Shown in pieces: positions 43,821 through 55,500 of a DNA stretch of 64,000 nt. The stretch spans positions 1 through 64,000 of the forward strand of contig WJYM01000010.1 of the NCBI GenBank assembly GCA_009668205.1, read 5' to 3'. Position 1 is the first letter of the stretch, and the number at the start of each line of letters is the position of its first letter. The translations under genes were made by a program, and so were the position numbers. The stretch comes from Enterobacteriaceae bacterium RIT691 (GTDB taxonomy: Bacteria; Pseudomonadota; Gammaproteobacteria; Enterobacterales; Enterobacteriaceae). The notes under the pieces are model-generated. The model searched no databases. It worked only from the letters and a program-made list of their open reading frames with translations, and was not told where the DNA came from.

Positions 43821-44825
43821 CTATTGCGTCACCTGTGTTTCATTGCTCGTTGCTGGCGTACCATTTTGTACCGAAAGCACCGAAGACGCTCCTGTCACCG
43901 TTGGCGTTGCGCCTGACGAGACCACCACCGGAATACCCGCACGACGGTACATCGCTTTCTCCACCATCGCCTTATCTGTCCCTTTATCACTGGCAAAAGT
44001 GCTGTAACCCACCGGCAGCGTGTAGCTCATGGTTTGCGTGTTCTGCATTTCGCTCTGAGACAGCGGACGATGGACTTCAATATAGCGTGCGCCATTAGGC
44101 TCAATCGCGTATTTCACCGGTTGATTAATAACTCGCACCGGCGTCCCTACCCGGACCTGCGCAAACAGCGCTGCAATGTCATCGGTAAACATACGCATAC
44201 AGCCTGAACTTACGCGCAGCCCCACGCTGTTTTGTGCATTGGTACCGTGAATCAGGTATTCGCCATTACCAAAGGCCAGACGCAATGCGAAGCGCCCCAG
44301 AGGATTATTAGGCCCAGCAGGCACCACCGGAGGCAGCGTCACCCCTTTCTCCAGTGAACGCTGGCGAATGCCCGCAGTTGGCGTCCAGGTCGGGTTTGGG
44401 ATCTTCTGCCCGACACGGGTGGTCATTTCCGGCGTTTCCAGCCCTAACTGACCGATGCCTAACGGGTAAACCTGTACGCTTTTCCCGTCTGGCGGGAAGT
44501 AATACAGCCGGAGCTCGGCGAGATTCACCACAATCCCTTCGCGGGGAACATCGGGCAGCAGCAGTTGAAGAGGGATAACCACCTGCGTACCGGGTTTCGG
44601 TATCGGCGCAATGGCATTGTTGGCTTCGAGAATAATCATCGCCGCGGTATCAAAACGCCGGGCTATGGTTTGCAGACTGTTATCACCCTCCTGCACCGTG
44701 TAGGTCTGGTTTTGCCCAACCAGACGGCTACCGTCTGAAGGCAGAGTGTAGTCAACCGCCATGGCAACCTGTGAGGCGCCAAGCGCACCTAAGAGCGTAA
44801 GTGTAATAAGAGACGCGCGTTTCAT
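43821..44825 (-). CDS. ldtE: L,D-transpeptidase LdtE (YnhG)
   Basis: Periplasmic enzyme that makes 3-3 mDAP crosslinks in peptidoglycan. Signal peptide ends near VAMAV. A LysM domain follows ([20 protein letters not shown]). The YkuD domain (about 95-235) has the catalytic set [20 protein letters not shown], with Cys as nucleophile. The C-terminal 100 residues are variable and Ser/Thr-rich. 334 residues equals E. coli LdtE. It neighbours lpp as in E. coli. Confidence 0.95.
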   Translation of the reverse strand: MKRASLITLTLLGALGASQVAMAVDYTLPSDGSRLVGQNQTYTVQEGDNSLQTIARRFDTAAMIILEANNAIAPIPKPGTQVVIPLQLLLPDVPREGIVVNLAELRLYYFPPDGKSVQVYPLGIGQLGLETPEMTTRVGQKIPNPTWTPTAGIRQRSLEKGVTLPPVVPAGPNNPLGRFALRLAFGNGEYLIHGTNAQNSVGLRVSSGCMRMFTDDIAALFAQVRVGTPVRVINQPVKYAIEPNGARYIEVHRPLSQSEMQNTQTMSYTLPVGYSTFASDKGTDKAMVEKAMYRRAGIPVVVSSGATPTVTGASSVLSVQNGTPATSNETQVTQ

Positions 44826-44928
44826 ATCTGAGTTTCCCTTTTATTCACTGACAGGACGCCAGAACGCTGAACGACCAACGAGGCAGAGTCCCCGCCTCGC
44901 CTAACAGAATGAAAGCTGTACCTTTAGT

Positions 44929-45345
44929 TTAGCTAAAACTGAGAGCCTGCGTGCGAATTGCACGGATCATGGCTTCGAGCCCCTGCGAACGCGAGGGCGT
45001 GAGGTGTTGCGTCAATGCCATTTTTTCAAACCAGGGGCGCACATCAAACGCAACGATGTCTTGGGCGGTCATCTGATGATAGAGAATAAACACAATCGCA
45101 ATCAGGCCCTTAACAATGGCGGCATCGCTGTCACCCTGCAGTTCAATGCGCCCGTCGGCGTTGCGCTGCATCACTATCCACACCTGACTCTGGCAGCCCT
45201 GAATAATGTTCCGGGGACTATGCGCCTCCTCGCTGAGCGGCGCTAAGCGCTGGCCCAGCTCAATAATATAAAGGTATTTTTCTTCCCAGTTTGCGCAACG
45301 TGAAAAGTTGCGCAAGAGTTTATCTTTATCCGGTAATACCGCCAT
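44929..45345 (-). CDS. sufE: Cysteine desulphurase activator SufE
   Basis: Accepts persulphide sulphur from SufS and passes it to SufB. The catalytic Cys51 is in [11 protein letters not shown]. 138 residues. Last gene of the suf operon, 12 bases after sufS. Confidence 0.97.
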   Translation of the reverse strand: MAVLPDKDKLLRNFSRCANWEEKYLYIIELGQRLAPLSEEAHSPRNIIQGCQSQVWIVMQRNADGRIELQGDSDAAIVKGLIAIVFILYHQMTAQDIVAFDVRPWFEKMALTQHLTPSRSQGLEAMIRAIRTQALSFS

Positions 45346-45357
45346 AGCGCCTCCCTG

Positions 45358-46578
45358 TCAGCCTAAAAGACGATGAATACGTTTCAACCCGGCCACCAGC
45401 CTGTCCACCTCTTCGGTGGTGTTGTACATCGCCAGTGAGGCACGACACATGGCAGGCACCTGGTAGAATGCCATCAGTGGCATCGCGCAGTGATGCCCGG
45501 TACGTACCGCGATACCGTAGTTATCAAGAAAACTGCCCACGTCATAGGCATGGTGCTTACCCAAATTAAATGCCACCACGCCGAGTCGCTTCTCAGGACC
45601 ATAGAGGGTGAGATCCGGCACGGTTGCCAGTTCTGCCAGCGCGTAATGCATCAGCGTCTGTTCATATTCGGCAATCTGATCCAGGCCCAGACTGGCGATA
45701 TAATCCAGCGCAGCGCCCAGCGCGATGATGCCCCCGGTATTTGGCGTTCCCGCTTCAAACCGCCACGGTGCTTTGGCCCAGGTGGTGCCTTCCGTCAGGC
45801 TGACCGTGGCAATCATCGAACCGCCCCCTTCCCATGGCGGCATGTCCTGCAAAATGGCTTCTTTGACGTACAGCACGCCGATCCCCGTCGGGCCATACAG
45901 CTTATGCGCAGAGAACACATAAAAATCGCAATCCAGATCCTGCACGTCCACGGCATGATGCATCACCGCCTGAGCGCCATCCACCAGCACTTTTGCACCG
46001 TGCTGATGCGCAAGCGCCGCCAGCGCTTTTACCGGGTTTTCCGTTCCCAGCACATTAGAGACCTGGGTGATCGCCAGTAGTCTGGTGTTGCTATCAAATA
46101 ATCCGGGTACTTTGTCGTGCTGCAATGTGCCGTCCGGGTTGAGCGGGATAACCCGTAATTCCGCCCCCGTGCGTGTGCACAGCATCTGCCAGGGCACAAT
46201 ATTCGCATGGTGCTCCATCTGGCTGATGATAATGTTGTCGCCCTTGCCGACGTTGCGGGTGCCCCAGCTATTGGCCACCAGGTTAATGCCTTCGGTGGTG
46301 CCACGGACAAAAACCATTTCTTCCGCCGAGCGGGCATGCAGGAAAGCGGACGCCTGCTGGCGCACCTGTTCCATCCGCGCCGTGGCTTCCGCGCTCAGGG
46401 TATGAATACCTCGGTGTACGGCGGCGTAGCCATGGCGATAAAACTCCGCCTCAGCGTCAATGACCGCATTGGGTTTCTGCGCGCTGGCGGCGCTGTCCAG
46501 ATACACCAGCGGCTGGCCATGAACCTCACGGGTCAGCACCGGAAAATCCGCGCGTACCCGGTCGATGGAAAATGTCAT
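45358..46578 (-). CDS. sufS: Cysteine desulphurase SufS
   Basis: PLP enzyme that takes sulphur from cysteine for Fe-S assembly; it also has selenocysteine lyase activity. The PLP lysine is in [11 protein letters not shown] and the catalytic cysteine in [11 protein letters not shown]. 406 residues. The start overlaps the sufD stop by four bases. Confidence 0.97.
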   Translation of the reverse strand: MTFSIDRVRADFPVLTREVHGQPLVYLDSAASAQKPNAVIDAEAEFYRHGYAAVHRGIHTLSAEATARMEQVRQQASAFLHARSAEEMVFVRGTTEGINLVANSWGTRNVGKGDNIIISQMEHHANIVPWQMLCTRTGAELRVIPLNPDGTLQHDKVPGLFDSNTRLLAITQVSNVLGTENPVKALAALAHQHGAKVLVDGAQAVMHHAVDVQDLDCDFYVFSAHKLYGPTGIGVLYVKEAILQDMPPWEGGGSMIATVSLTEGTTWAKAPWRFEAGTPNTGGIIALGAALDYIASLGLDQIAEYEQTLMHYALAELATVPDLTLYGPEKRLGVVAFNLGKHHAYDVGSFLDNYGIAVRTGHHCAMPLMAFYQVPAMCRASLAMYNTTEEVDRLVAGLKRIHRLLG

Positions 46579-47846
46579 GCGCTTCCTCCCGGCAGCCGCT
46601 GGCCAATACGCGCCAACACCTGCTGCCTGATTGCTTCATCCCCGAGCGCCTCGGTCAGTTCGGCGGCAAAAGCATAGATAATCATCTGCTGCGCGGCCTG
46701 TTGCGCTATCCCGCGCGAACGCAGATAAAACAGCTGTTCATCATCGATACGGCCCACCGTCGCACCGTGGCTGCACTTCACATCATCGGCATAGATCTCG
46801 AGCTGCGGTTTGGTGTCCACTTCCGCGAGCCGTCCGAGCAGCAAATTATTGTTGGTCATCTGACCATCGGTTTTGATTGCGTGTTTCGCCACGTTAATCA
46901 GCCCATTGAACACCGCCCGGCCTTTATCACTGACGATGGTTTTATGCAGCTGGCGGCTGTTGCAGTAGCCCTGGTTGTGCTCGAGCCACGTCCGGCTGTC
47001 ACACACTTCGTTTTTCACCGGCATCGCCAGGCTGTTGATGCGCAGCGTGGTATTTTCACCGTTCAGCTGCGTACTGGTGTTATGGCGCAATACCGCCCCA
47101 CCCAGCAGGAAACTGTGGCTGTGAGCGCTGGCATCCTGACCCAGCTGAATGTCGTTATGCGCAAAGTGGTAGCTCTGCGGATTTTCAAACGCCAGCTTGA
47201 TGTGCTGCAGGTGTGCATTGTCTGCTACCTGCATGGTGAGGCGCGAACCGGTGAAATGCCGGTTTTCATTAAGGCTGGCATAGTGTTCGATGACGGTGGC
47301 TTCCGCCCCTTGTTCAAGCACAAGATGATGGCGATAGTGCGCGGTGTTCATCTCGTCACCCGCGGAGCCCTGAGTGATATGCATCAGCAACAGCGGTTTA
47401 GCCGGGCGTTGATTCCGCGCCACGTGAATCTGCGTGACGGTTTGCGCCAGGCTTTCGGTCAGATGCAGGAACACATCAGGCTGAACGGGCGCAGGAAGGG
47501 CTTCATATGCCGTATCCACCACCACGCTATAGCCGCTGTGGCTCAGCGCATCGCTCAGCGCGGCACGATATTGCCCGTTGACGAAGACCAGCCTCAGCGC
47601 ATCCATCGGCAGGGCCAGGGCGGCGCACTGCTCCGCGCTGATGTCATCCTCTGCGGCAACAAACCGCTGGTTTAGCAGACCGTCCAGCGGCGTGTATTTC
47701 CAGTTTTCCTGTTTGCGCGTCGGCAGTCCAAGCCGCAGCATCTGCTGCAGGTGCTGTTCGGCCTGCGGCGTACGCACATGGCCCTGGGCCTCGAACAGGT
47801 GATGCCATTGTTGCAATGCGTTACTGCTGTTCGGTAAGCCAGCCAT
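46575..47846 (-). CDS. sufD: Fe-S assembly protein SufD
   Basis: Scaffold partner of SufB and SufC, needed for iron entry. The beta-helix core ends in [20 protein letters not shown], with the conserved His. The start giving [13 protein letters not shown] (423 residues) matches E. coli and overlaps the end of sufC by 26 bases. The longer reading adds 13 residues inside sufC and is not preferred. Confidence 0.96.
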   Translation of the reverse strand: MAGLPNSSNALQQWHHLFEAQGHVRTPQAEQHLQQMLRLGLPTRKQENWKYTPLDGLLNQRFVAAEDDISAEQCAALALPMDALRLVFVNGQYRAALSDALSHSGYSVVVDTAYEALPAPVQPDVFLHLTESLAQTVTQIHVARNQRPAKPLLLMHITQGSAGDEMNTAHYRHHLVLEQGAEATVIEHYASLNENRHFTGSRLTMQVADNAHLQHIKLAFENPQSYHFAHNDIQLGQDASAHSHSFLLGGAVLRHNTSTQLNGENTTLRINSLAMPVKNEVCDSRTWLEHNQGYCNSRQLHKTIVSDKGRAVFNGLINVAKHAIKTDGQMTNNNLLLGRLAEVDTKPQLEIYADDVKCSHGATVGRIDDEQLFYLRSRGIAQQAAQQMIIYAFAAELTEALGDEAIRQQVLARIGQRLPGGSA

Positions 47847-48567
47847 AGCCTTGCTCCTCCAGCTGTTTAACCAGGGTAAAATCACCGGATTTCACAATCC
47901 GCCCCTGATATAACACATGCACATAATCTGGCTTGATGTAGTCCAGAATACGCTGGTAGTGGGTAACGATAATAAAGGCGCGCTGACCGTTGCGCAGGGC
48001 ATTAACCCCGTCCGCGACAATTTTCAGCGCGTCAATGTCCAGCCCGGAGTCTGATTCATCGAGAATGCACAGCTCCGGCTCCAGTACTGCCATTTGCAGA
48101 ATATCGTTACGCTTTTTCTCCCCCCCGGAAAAACCAACGTTCACCGAGCGGGTCAGCAAATCTTCAGGCATCTTCAGCAGTTTGATTTTCTCTTCCATCA
48201 AATCCTGAAAATCGAAGCGATCGAGAGGCTCCTGACCCCGATAGCCGCGCACCGCGTTGAGGGCGGTTTGCAGGAAAAATTGATTGCTGACGCCCGGGAT
48301 TTCTACCGGATACTGGAAGGCCATAAAGATGCCTTCCCCGGCACGGTCTTCCGGTGCCAGCGCCAACAGATCTTTGCCTTTAAACGCCACGCTGCCGCCC
48401 GTCACTTCATAATCTTCACGACCGGCGAGAGTGGCGGAAAGCGTACTTTTCCCCGAGCCGTTCGGCCCCATAATGGCATGCACTTCTCCCGGGCGAACCT
48501 CAAGGCTCAAGCCGCGCAGGATCTCTTTGTCTTCTACCGCTACCTGTAAATTGTTGATGCTTAACAT
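47821..48567 (-). CDS. sufC: Fe-S assembly ATPase SufC
   Basis: ABC-type ATPase of the SufBC2D scaffold. Walker A GPNGSGKST (about 33-41), signature FSGGEKKRNDI, Walker B LCILDESDSGLD, switch His in IIVTHYQRIL. 248 residues. It lies 16 bases after sufB. Confidence 0.98.
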   Translation of the reverse strand: MLSINNLQVAVEDKEILRGLSLEVRPGEVHAIMGPNGSGKSTLSATLAGREDYEVTGGSVAFKGKDLLALAPEDRAGEGIFMAFQYPVEIPGVSNQFFLQTALNAVRGYRGQEPLDRFDFQDLMEEKIKLLKMPEDLLTRSVNVGFSGGEKKRNDILQMAVLEPELCILDESDSGLDIDALKIVADGVNALRNGQRAFIIVTHYQRILDYIKPDYVHVLYQGRIVKSGDFTLVKQLEEQGYGWLTEQQ

Positions 48568-48583
48568 GGATGTTCCTTACTCC

Positions 48584-50071
48584 TTAACCGACGCTGTGTT
48601 CGAGGCTGATCGCCAGCAGTTTTTGTGCTTCTACGGCAAATTCCAACGGAAGCTCTGAGAACACATCTTTACAGAAACCGTTCACAATCATTGAGATGGC
48701 ATCATCTTCGCTGATCCCGCGCTGCAGGCAGTAGAACAGCTGATCCTCACCAATACGTGACGTTGTCGCTTCGTGCTCGAGCTGGGCCGTGTTGTTGCGG
48801 CATTCCACATACGGGAACGTATGTGCGCCGCAGTCCGCACCAATCAGCATCGAGTCACACTGGGTGTAATTACGGGCATTGGTCGCTGTAGGCATGATTT
48901 TCACTAAGCCGCGATAGCTGTTCTGGCTTTTCCCCGCCGAAATGCCCTTCGATATGATGGTCGATTTGGTGTTTTTGCCGATGTGGATCATTTTGGTGCC
49001 GGTATCGGCCTGCTGGTGACCGCTGGTCAGCGCCACCGAGAAGAACTCACCAATCGAGTTATCGCCGCGCAGAATGCAGCTCGGGTATTTCCACGTGATA
49101 GCGGAACCTGTTTCCGACTGCGTCCACGACATCTTACTGTTCTCGCCTTCACATAACGCACGCTTGGTGACGAAGTTGAGGATGCCGCCGGTATTGTTAT
49201 CGCCAGGGAACCAGTTTTGTACCGTCGAGTATTTCACTTCGGCATCTTTATGGATGATCACCTCAACGACCGCCGCATGCAGCTGATAGCTGTCGCGCAC
49301 CGGTGCCGAGCACCCTTCGATATAGCTGACGTAGCTGCCCTCATCCGCCACCAGAATAGTGCGCTCAAATTGCCCGGTCTTTTCGGCATTGATGCGGAAA
49401 TAAGTGGAAAGCTCCATCGGACAACGCACGCCTTTCGGCACATAGATAAACGTGCCATCAGACGCCACGGCAGCATTTAACGCGGCAAAGAAGTTGTCAT
49501 TCCCCGGGACCACGGTCCCCAGATATTTCTGGACCAGTTCCGGGTGATCGTGAATGGCCTCGCCGAAAGAACAAAAAATAATCCCCTGTTCCGCCAATTT
49601 TTCGCGGTAGGTTGTGGCCACGGAAACCGAGTCAAAGATAGCATCCACCGCGACTTCACGCCCTTCCCGTACCGGCACCCCAAGCTGATTAAACGCTGCT
49701 TCCACTTCCTCACTTAAAAATGCATTGGCTCCGGTTTGCTGAACGGCCCCCGGCTCTGAGGCACAGGTTACATCACAGTTGCCACAGGACGGTGCCGAGT
49801 AGTAGCTGTAGTCCTGATAATTCAGTTTGTCGTAGTGGGCTTTCAGCCAGTGCGGCTCTTCCATTTCCTGCCACGCGTGAAACGCGTTCAGGCGAAACTC
49901 AAGCATCCACGCAGGTTCGTTGCGCTTCGCCGAAATAGCGCGCACCACCTCTTCGTTGATCCCTTTCGCCAGTTCATCGGTCTGCAGCTGGGTGAAGAAC
50001 CCTTCTTTGTAGTTCAGCGGGCCGCCGGTCCAGGTTTTGACCTCATCTGTCGTATCAGTATTACGTGACAT
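48584..50071 (-). CDS. sufB: Fe-S assembly scaffold SufB
   Basis: Main scaffold where the cluster is built. 495 residues. The beta-helix core and the C-terminal motif [20 protein letters not shown] (with conserved Cys and Glu) are intact. [12 protein letters not shown] near residue 90-100 is the N-terminal cysteine-rich stretch. It starts three bases after sufA. Confidence 0.98.
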   Translation of the reverse strand: MSRNTDTTDEVKTWTGGPLNYKEGFFTQLQTDELAKGINEEVVRAISAKRNEPAWMLEFRLNAFHAWQEMEEPHWLKAHYDKLNYQDYSYYSAPSCGNCDVTCASEPGAVQQTGANAFLSEEVEAAFNQLGVPVREGREVAVDAIFDSVSVATTYREKLAEQGIIFCSFGEAIHDHPELVQKYLGTVVPGNDNFFAALNAAVASDGTFIYVPKGVRCPMELSTYFRINAEKTGQFERTILVADEGSYVSYIEGCSAPVRDSYQLHAAVVEVIIHKDAEVKYSTVQNWFPGDNNTGGILNFVTKRALCEGENSKMSWTQSETGSAITWKYPSCILRGDNSIGEFFSVALTSGHQQADTGTKMIHIGKNTKSTIISKGISAGKSQNSYRGLVKIMPTATNARNYTQCDSMLIGADCGAHTFPYVECRNNTAQLEHEATTSRIGEDQLFYCLQRGISEDDAISMIVNGFCKDVFSELPLEFAVEAQKLLAISLEHSVG

Positions 50072-50073
50072 AG

Positions 50074-50448
50074 TTACTCCGCCTGCACCCCAAAACTTTC
50101 ACCACAGCCACACTCGTGCTGCGCTTTCGGGTTGTGGAATTTGAAAATCTGGTTAAGTCCTTCACGGACATAATCCACTTCGGTGCCATCAATAAACGGC
50201 ATCGCCTGCAACGGCACCCACACCTTCGCGCCTTCGGTCTCAAACAACAGATCGTCTGACCTGGGTTCAGTGACCGTATCCAGCACGTAAGCGAAGCCTG
50301 CACAGCCGGAGGTTTTCACCGCCAGCCGCAGCCCCAGCACGTGCTGCTTCTGCGCGAGCTCGCGAACATGCGCCGCCGCTTCTGGCGTCATGCTGATCCC
50401 GCGCCAGCTATAGTCGGCAGGATTGAAGGTTTCTGATTGCAAATCCAT
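50074..50448 (-). CDS. sufA: A-type Fe-S carrier SufA
   Basis: Carries clusters from SufBCD to target proteins. The three conserved cysteines are in TSGCAGFAY and [10 protein letters not shown]. 124 residues, first gene of the operon. A Fur box lies 48 bases upstream. Confidence 0.97.
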   Translation of the reverse strand: MDLQSETFNPADYSWRGISMTPEAAAHVRELAQKQHVLGLRLAVKTSGCAGFAYVLDTVTEPRSDDLLFETEGAKVWVPLQAMPFIDGTEVDYVREGLNQIFKFHNPKAQHECGCGESFGVQAE

Positions 50449-50720
50449 AGGTCCACCTTATGCGTTAAAAACCATCATGGTATGACTATATGTTAGTGAT
50501 AACCATTCTCATTTCAACCCCTTGCCAGAAGGGACATTCACGTAGCCAGGCTCTTTTTGCTTGTTTTATAAGCATAGACCCAGTTCATCTCCTTATCTGC
50601 CGGGATCGAAATGAACTAATTATTTGATGAGATTAGGGTTTATGAGAGATGAACTGCGCTTGCGGTAGCAAACGTAAGATGTATAGAAAATACCTATTTA
50701 TAGGATAGGACAATCGAAGG
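50449..50720. promoter_or_regulatory. suf promoter region
   Basis: No protein gene is visible. The right part is AT-rich. In E. coli the suf promoter binds Fur, IscR, OxyR and IHF; only the Fur box could be picked out with confidence here. E. coli also has the small RNA RydB and gene ydiH here; I cannot recognise either. Confidence 0.5.
50497..50511. promoter_or_regulatory. Fur box of the suf operon
   Basis: TGATAACCATTCTCA matches the 7-1-7 Fur consensus TGATAAT-N-ATTATCA at 12 of 14 positions, 48 bases upstream of sufA. Repression under iron sufficiency is expected. Confidence 0.78.
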
Positions 50721-50739
50721 CGTGTGTTGCAAAAGCGGG

Positions 50740-50780
50740 GAAATAAAAAACCCGTAATCAATATCACGGGTTTAGGTTGT
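50740..50780 (-). terminator. Terminator after the LpxP-like gene
   Basis: On the minus strand AAACCCGT / ACGGGTTT stem followed by TTTATTT, about 30 bases past the stop. Confidence 0.82.
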
Positions 50781-50802
50781 TATTTGCTCTACAAAAGCAT
50801 TG

Positions 50803-51717
50803 TTAGTACAGCGAAGCTTCCCCTGCCGGGCGGGTTTTGAAACGACGGTGTACCCAAAGATATTGCTCCGGTGCACGCAGGATCTCTTTTTCGATCACTT
50901 TGTTCATATAGGTCGCGGCTTTGATTTCATCTTCAATCGGGTAGTCCGTCAGCGCTTCACTGATATGCAGCGTGTATCCACGGTTATTTGCCTTACGAAC
51001 CATAGTGATAGTTAGCAGGCTGGCACCCGATAAACGCGAGAGCACGTAGGTCCCGTTGGTTGTGGCGGCTTGTGGCACAGAGAAAAACGGGGCAAACACG
51101 CTGCCTTTCGGGCCGTAGTCCTGATCGGGCGCAAACCATACGGCTTCTTTGTCTTTTAATGCACTGACCAGGCCACGCAGATTGCGGCGATCAATCATCG
51201 CTTTATTCGAGCGGAGGCGACCTTTAGTCTGCACCCACTCCATCAGCGGGCTATTGTGCGGTCGGTAGGTCGCCATCATTGGGCGACACAGCCCCATCGT
51301 TCTGCCACCTAATTCCAGCGACATGAAGTGGACGCCGACCACCATGACGCCTTTATTTTCGGCCAGCGCCTTGGTTAAATTGTCATACCCTTCAACCTCA
51401 AACCATTTTCTGACCCGCGCATCGCTCCAAAACCACGCCATGCCGGTTTCAATTAATCCCATTCCGAGAGAAATAAAATTCTGCTCAATTAATTTCTCTT
51501 TAGCCTGCTCATTCATTTCAGGAAAACAGAGCGTAAGATTTCTTGACGCAATCTTTTCTCTTCTTTTCAAAAAAGGGCGGGCCGCACGGCCGAGAGAAGA
51601 ACCAATGATATACAGCAGAGGGTAAGGAAGCTGAACCAGCAGCCAAAGCACGCCGAGCCCAGTCCAGGTCATCCAGTTGCGGGGGTGCAACAGCGATGTA
51701 TCGAAAGCTTTTGCCAT
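50803..51717 (-). CDS. LpxP/LpxL-family lipid A late acyltransferase
   Basis: Inner-membrane enzyme predicted to add the secondary acyl chain at the 2' position of Kdo2-lipid IVA. 304 residues. N-terminal helix about 17-37; catalytic H130-x4-E135 in GVHFMSLELGG; RPHNSPLMEWVQ and WFAPDQDYGPKGS follow. Residue choices such as ARVRKWFEVEG and MGLCRPMMATYRPHN are nearer to E. coli LpxP (palmitoleoyl, cold-induced) than LpxL. E. coli has no such gene at this locus, so this is probably an additional paralogue. Acyl preference is inference. Confidence 0.87.
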   Translation of the reverse strand: MAKAFDTSLLHPRNWMTWTGLGVLWLLVQLPYPLLYIIGSSLGRAARPFLKRREKIASRNLTLCFPEMNEQAKEKLIEQNFISLGMGLIETGMAWFWSDARVRKWFEVEGYDNLTKALAENKGVMVVGVHFMSLELGGRTMGLCRPMMATYRPHNSPLMEWVQTKGRLRSNKAMIDRRNLRGLVSALKDKEAVWFAPDQDYGPKGSVFAPFFSVPQAATTNGTYVLSRLSGASLLTITMVRKANNRGYTLHISEALTDYPIEDEIKAATYMNKVIEKEILRAPEQYLWVHRRFKTRPAGEASLY

Positions 51718-52085
51718 CGTTAATTCCTGTATCTATAAAAACCAGTAACGCATAAGGAAAAAACGAACAAAATCATCAATCTTTAAGCGATACATATTGA
51801 ACTCTGACGGAACCCGAGTGTCATTTTTTGAGCAATTAGCCGGTAATCGCCTGGCAAATCGAGTCCAGTAAAAAGAGGCAATAGCATATCCGTTACTAAC
51901 GGGTTAACTGCATATCGCAGAATGCTACATCCCTTAAGAAAAAGATAGTGAATTAATCTGAAGCTCAGATTAACTGTTCATTAATAAAACGGGAATATTC
52001 CGATCTTCGAGGGTAAATAATTAATGCGCTAAGGATTATTGCTCCTGTTTACGCGCTTAATTAAGCCAAATCGTCAGAGATTATG
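51718..52085. other. AT-rich intergenic region upstream of the LpxP-like gene
   Basis: About 370 bases with no gene. It holds two perfect inverted repeats: CCGTTA-C-TAACGG near 51890 and TTAATCTGA-AGC-TCAGATTAA at 51953-51973. The promoter of the acyltransferase must lie here, reading leftward. Confidence 0.45.
51953..51973. promoter_or_regulatory. 21-base inverted repeat upstream of the acyltransferase gene
   Basis: Nine-base arms TTAATCTGA / TCAGATTAA around AGC, about 235 bases before the gene. The symmetry suggests a dimeric regulator site. It does not match the PhoP or PmrA boxes I know. Confidence 0.4.
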
Positions 52086-52110
52086 GAAAAAAGCACCCTG
52101 ACAGGGTGCT
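52086..52110 (-). terminator. Terminator after menI
   Basis: AGCACCCT / AGGGTGCT stem, three-base loop, six T on the minus strand. It ends the ydiJ-menI transcript. Confidence 0.88.
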
Positions 52111-52138
52111 TTGGCGAGGTTGTTTTCATTCAGTTAAT

Positions 52139-52549
52139 CTAAACGATGGCCGTCGTCAGTCTCGAAGAACAGCACAATTTGTCCTGCTCGTCATAAATGT
52201 CTATTTGCCAGACCTGATGTCGGCGTCCCGCATGCAGGGCCCGGCAAATGCCCCGCACCCTGCCGCTGCGCACCGACCGAAGATGGTTGGCGTTCACTTC
52301 AACGCCGACCACTCGCTGCTCACCTTCGGTGCACAGATAGCCTGCCACCGATCCCAGCGTTTCTGCCAACACCACGGAGGCTCCGCCGTGTAACAGCCCA
52401 AAAGGCTGATGCGTCCGGCTGTCCACCGGCATGGTCGCTTCCAGCGTCTCGTCCCCTATTTTGTCGAAACGAATGTCGAGCAAACCCACCATATTGCCTT
52501 CATTCATCGCATTGAGGTTTTCGAGCGTCAGCGTTCGTTTCCAAATCAT
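52139..52549 (-). CDS. menI: 1,4-dihydroxy-2-naphthoyl-CoA hydrolase MenI (YdiI)
   Basis: Hotdog-fold thioesterase of menaquinone synthesis. The catalytic Glu is in LHGGASVVLAETLGSVAG, the family signature. 136 residues. Its start overlaps the ydiJ stop by four bases (ATGA), so the two are coupled. Confidence 0.95.
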   Translation of the reverse strand: MIWKRTLTLENLNAMNEGNMVGLLDIRFDKIGDETLEATMPVDSRTHQPFGLLHGGASVVLAETLGSVAGYLCTEGEQRVVGVEVNANHLRSVRSGRVRGICRALHAGRRHQVWQIDIYDEQDKLCCSSRLTTAIV

Positions 52550-55500
52550 CCCATTATCTCCAGTAAGGCCTGTAACGGATGGCGAGCGCCGTTGCCTTCC
52601 ACACGTTTAACCTGGCTGCGGCAGGAATAACCCGTCGCCAGGCAGCGGTTACGCGGCAGACGCTGCATCGCCTGCTGCCAGGAGAGCGCATAAATGCCGA
52701 GTGAGTTTTCGTGATTTTTCACTTCATGCCCGTAGGTGCCCGCCATACCGCAGCAGCCCACGTTCACGTTTTCGAGTTTTGCGCCAAAATGCGCAAAGAT
52801 GTCAGCCCACTGTTTCGTCGCCATCGGCAGCGCCGTCACTTCCGTGCAATGACCAAACAGGTACCAGGCTTCGCCGCTGACCTCTCTGGCCGTCGTAGTG
52901 CTAAGCGCTTTCGGCAACCATTCATGCACCAGCTGCACCTGGAAATCACCGCGCTTATCCCCCAGCGTTTGCTTGTATTCGTCGCGATAACACAGCACCA
53001 GCGCAGGATCGACCCCGACCATCGGGACGCCGAGCGCGGCCACGCGATTGAGGAAGTCCGCGGTTTTCTGCGCCGTTTTCGCAAACCGCGTCAGGAAACC
53101 TTTGATGTGTTGCGCCTTGCCGTTAGGCGAGAACGGCAGCACAACCGGCTGATAGCCTACGCGCTCGGCTAAACGGACAAAATCGGCCACCACCTGTGCA
53201 TCGTAATAGCTGGTAAACGGATCCTGCACCACCAGCACCAGTTTACTTTTTTGCTCGGCGCTGAGCGCTTCAATCTGCTCGAGCGTCAGGTTTGCAGAGC
53301 GGTGCCCCACCAGTTGCTGCTGCAACGAAGGGGTGGACAACAGCGGCAAATCGATCATCCCGATATGCTTCTGCGACAGACTTCGCACCCACGGCTGACT
53401 GATAAAGAAGTTAAAGGTCTTTGGCGCGCGCGCCATCAGTGGCGCATAGCTTTCGACCGTCGCGACGACATGGTCTCGCAACGGGCGCAGGTAGCGGGTG
53501 TGATAAAGCTGCAGGAAGCGCGAACGGAATTCCGGCACATCGATTTTAATCGGACACTGCGTCGAACAGGCTTTACAGGCCAGACAGCCCGACATCGCCT
53601 CTTTCACCTCGTGAGAGAAATCATATTCGCCTTTGCTGGCATGCCAGCTGTTGCGAGTACGTTCGACCAGCGAGCGCAGACTGGCGCGTTTTTCCGGTAG
53701 CTCTTTCTCGAGCTGCAGTGGATCAACACCACGATCGGCCAGAAGTCGCAGCCATTCACGCACCAGCGTCGCACGCCCTTTCGGTGAGTGGATACGGTTG
53801 CTGGTGACCTTCATTGACGGACACATCGGGCTTTTGGCGTCGAAGTTGAAACACAGGCCGTTGCCGTTACACTCCATGGCACCACGCCAGGAGGAACGAA
53901 CCGACACAGGAATTTGTCTATCGTAGGTGCCTCGCTTGACGGCATCCACTTTCATCATCGGTGCATCCACGCCTTCAGGCGGGCAAATCTTGCCAGGGTT
54001 CAGGCGGTTAAGCGGATCAAAAACAGCCTTCACTTTACGCAGTTCACCGTACAGCTGTTCGCCAAAGAAGTCCGGGCTGTATTCGGCGCGGAAACCTTTA
54101 CCGTGCTCTCCCCACAGCAGACCGCCGTATTTTGCGGTCAGCGCAACCACCTCATCCGAGATCTGTTTCATCAGGATCTCCTGCTGCGGATCGCACATAT
54201 CCAACGCCGGGCGCACGTGCAGAACCCCGGCATCGACGTGCCCGAACATACCGTAGCTCAGCCCATGATCGTCGAGTAGCGCGCGGAATTCGGCAATGTA
54301 ATCGGCCAGATGCTCGGGGGGAACGCAGGTATCCTCGGCAAACGGGATCGGTTTCGCCGCCCCTTTTGCATTGCCCAGCAAGCCAACGGCTTTTTTGCGC
54401 ATGGCGTAGATGCGTTCAATACCGTCGAGCTCAGTGCAAAGCTGCCAGCCAATCACCCCGCCTTCAGCGTTGGCTATCAGAGCATCCAGGCGCAGGCAGA
54501 GATCGCTGACCTGATGTTCAATCAGCGCTTCATCGTCGCCAGCGAATTCAACGATATTGAGGCCCAGCATCTCTTTATCCGGGACATCGGTTATCAATTC
54601 GCTGACTGAATGCCAGACGATATCTTCACGGGCCAGATTCAGCACTTTTGAATCGACGGTTTCCACCGACAGCGCGCGGGCTTCCACCATAAAGGGTGCG
54701 TTACGCAGCGCGGAATCAAACGAGTCATACTTCACGTTGACCAGTCGGCGTACTTTTGGCAGACGGGTGATATCCAACCGCGCTTCGGTAATAAAAGCCA
54801 GCGTCCCTTCGGACCCGGTCAGCACCCGAGTCAGGTCAAAGTGGGTCATCTCGTCATTGAACACGTGACGTAAGTCGTAGCCGGTGAGGAACCGATTCAG
54901 TTTGGGGAATTTATCGATTACCAGCTGACGGTTTTCTTTGCAGCGTTCGTAAACGGTGCGATAGATACGGCCCGTCGCCGACTGCTCCTTCGCCAGCGTT
55001 TCCGCTAATGCGACAGGGACAGGCTGCGTATCAAGAATATCGCCGCCGAGCAGAATCGCGCGAACGCCAAGAATATGGTCGGAGGTTTTGCCATAGACCA
55101 GTGAACCCTGACCCGACGCATCGGTGTTGATCATCCCGCCCAACGTGGCGCGGTTGCTGGTTGAAAGCTCCGGGGCAAAAAAGTAGCCGTACGGCTTCAG
55201 GAACTGATTGAGCTGATCTTTGATGACCCCGGCTTCGACCCGCACCCACCCTTCTTCCGGGTTGATCTCAATGATGCGGTTCATGTGGCGGGAAAGATCG
55301 ATAATGATGCCCTGATTCAGCGCCTGACCGTTGGTCCCGGTGCCGCCACCGCGAGGGGTAAAAATCAGAGACCGAAAACGCTCTTCATCGGCAATGCGCG
55401 CCAACAGCGCGACATCGGCCGTTGAACGGGGAAAAACCACGGCATCGGGGAGAAGCTGGTAAATACTGTTATCGGTGGCCATCGTTAGCCTGTCGGCGTA

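Noticed and set aside
46572..47675. 367-codon open frame on the plus strand over sufD
   Set aside because: Antisense shadow of a clearly conserved suf gene; no domain is recognisable.
50580..50740. Small RNA RydB or gene ydiH upstream of sufA
   Set aside because: Synteny with E. coli suggests them, but I could not recognise their sequence; covariance-model search for RydB would decide.
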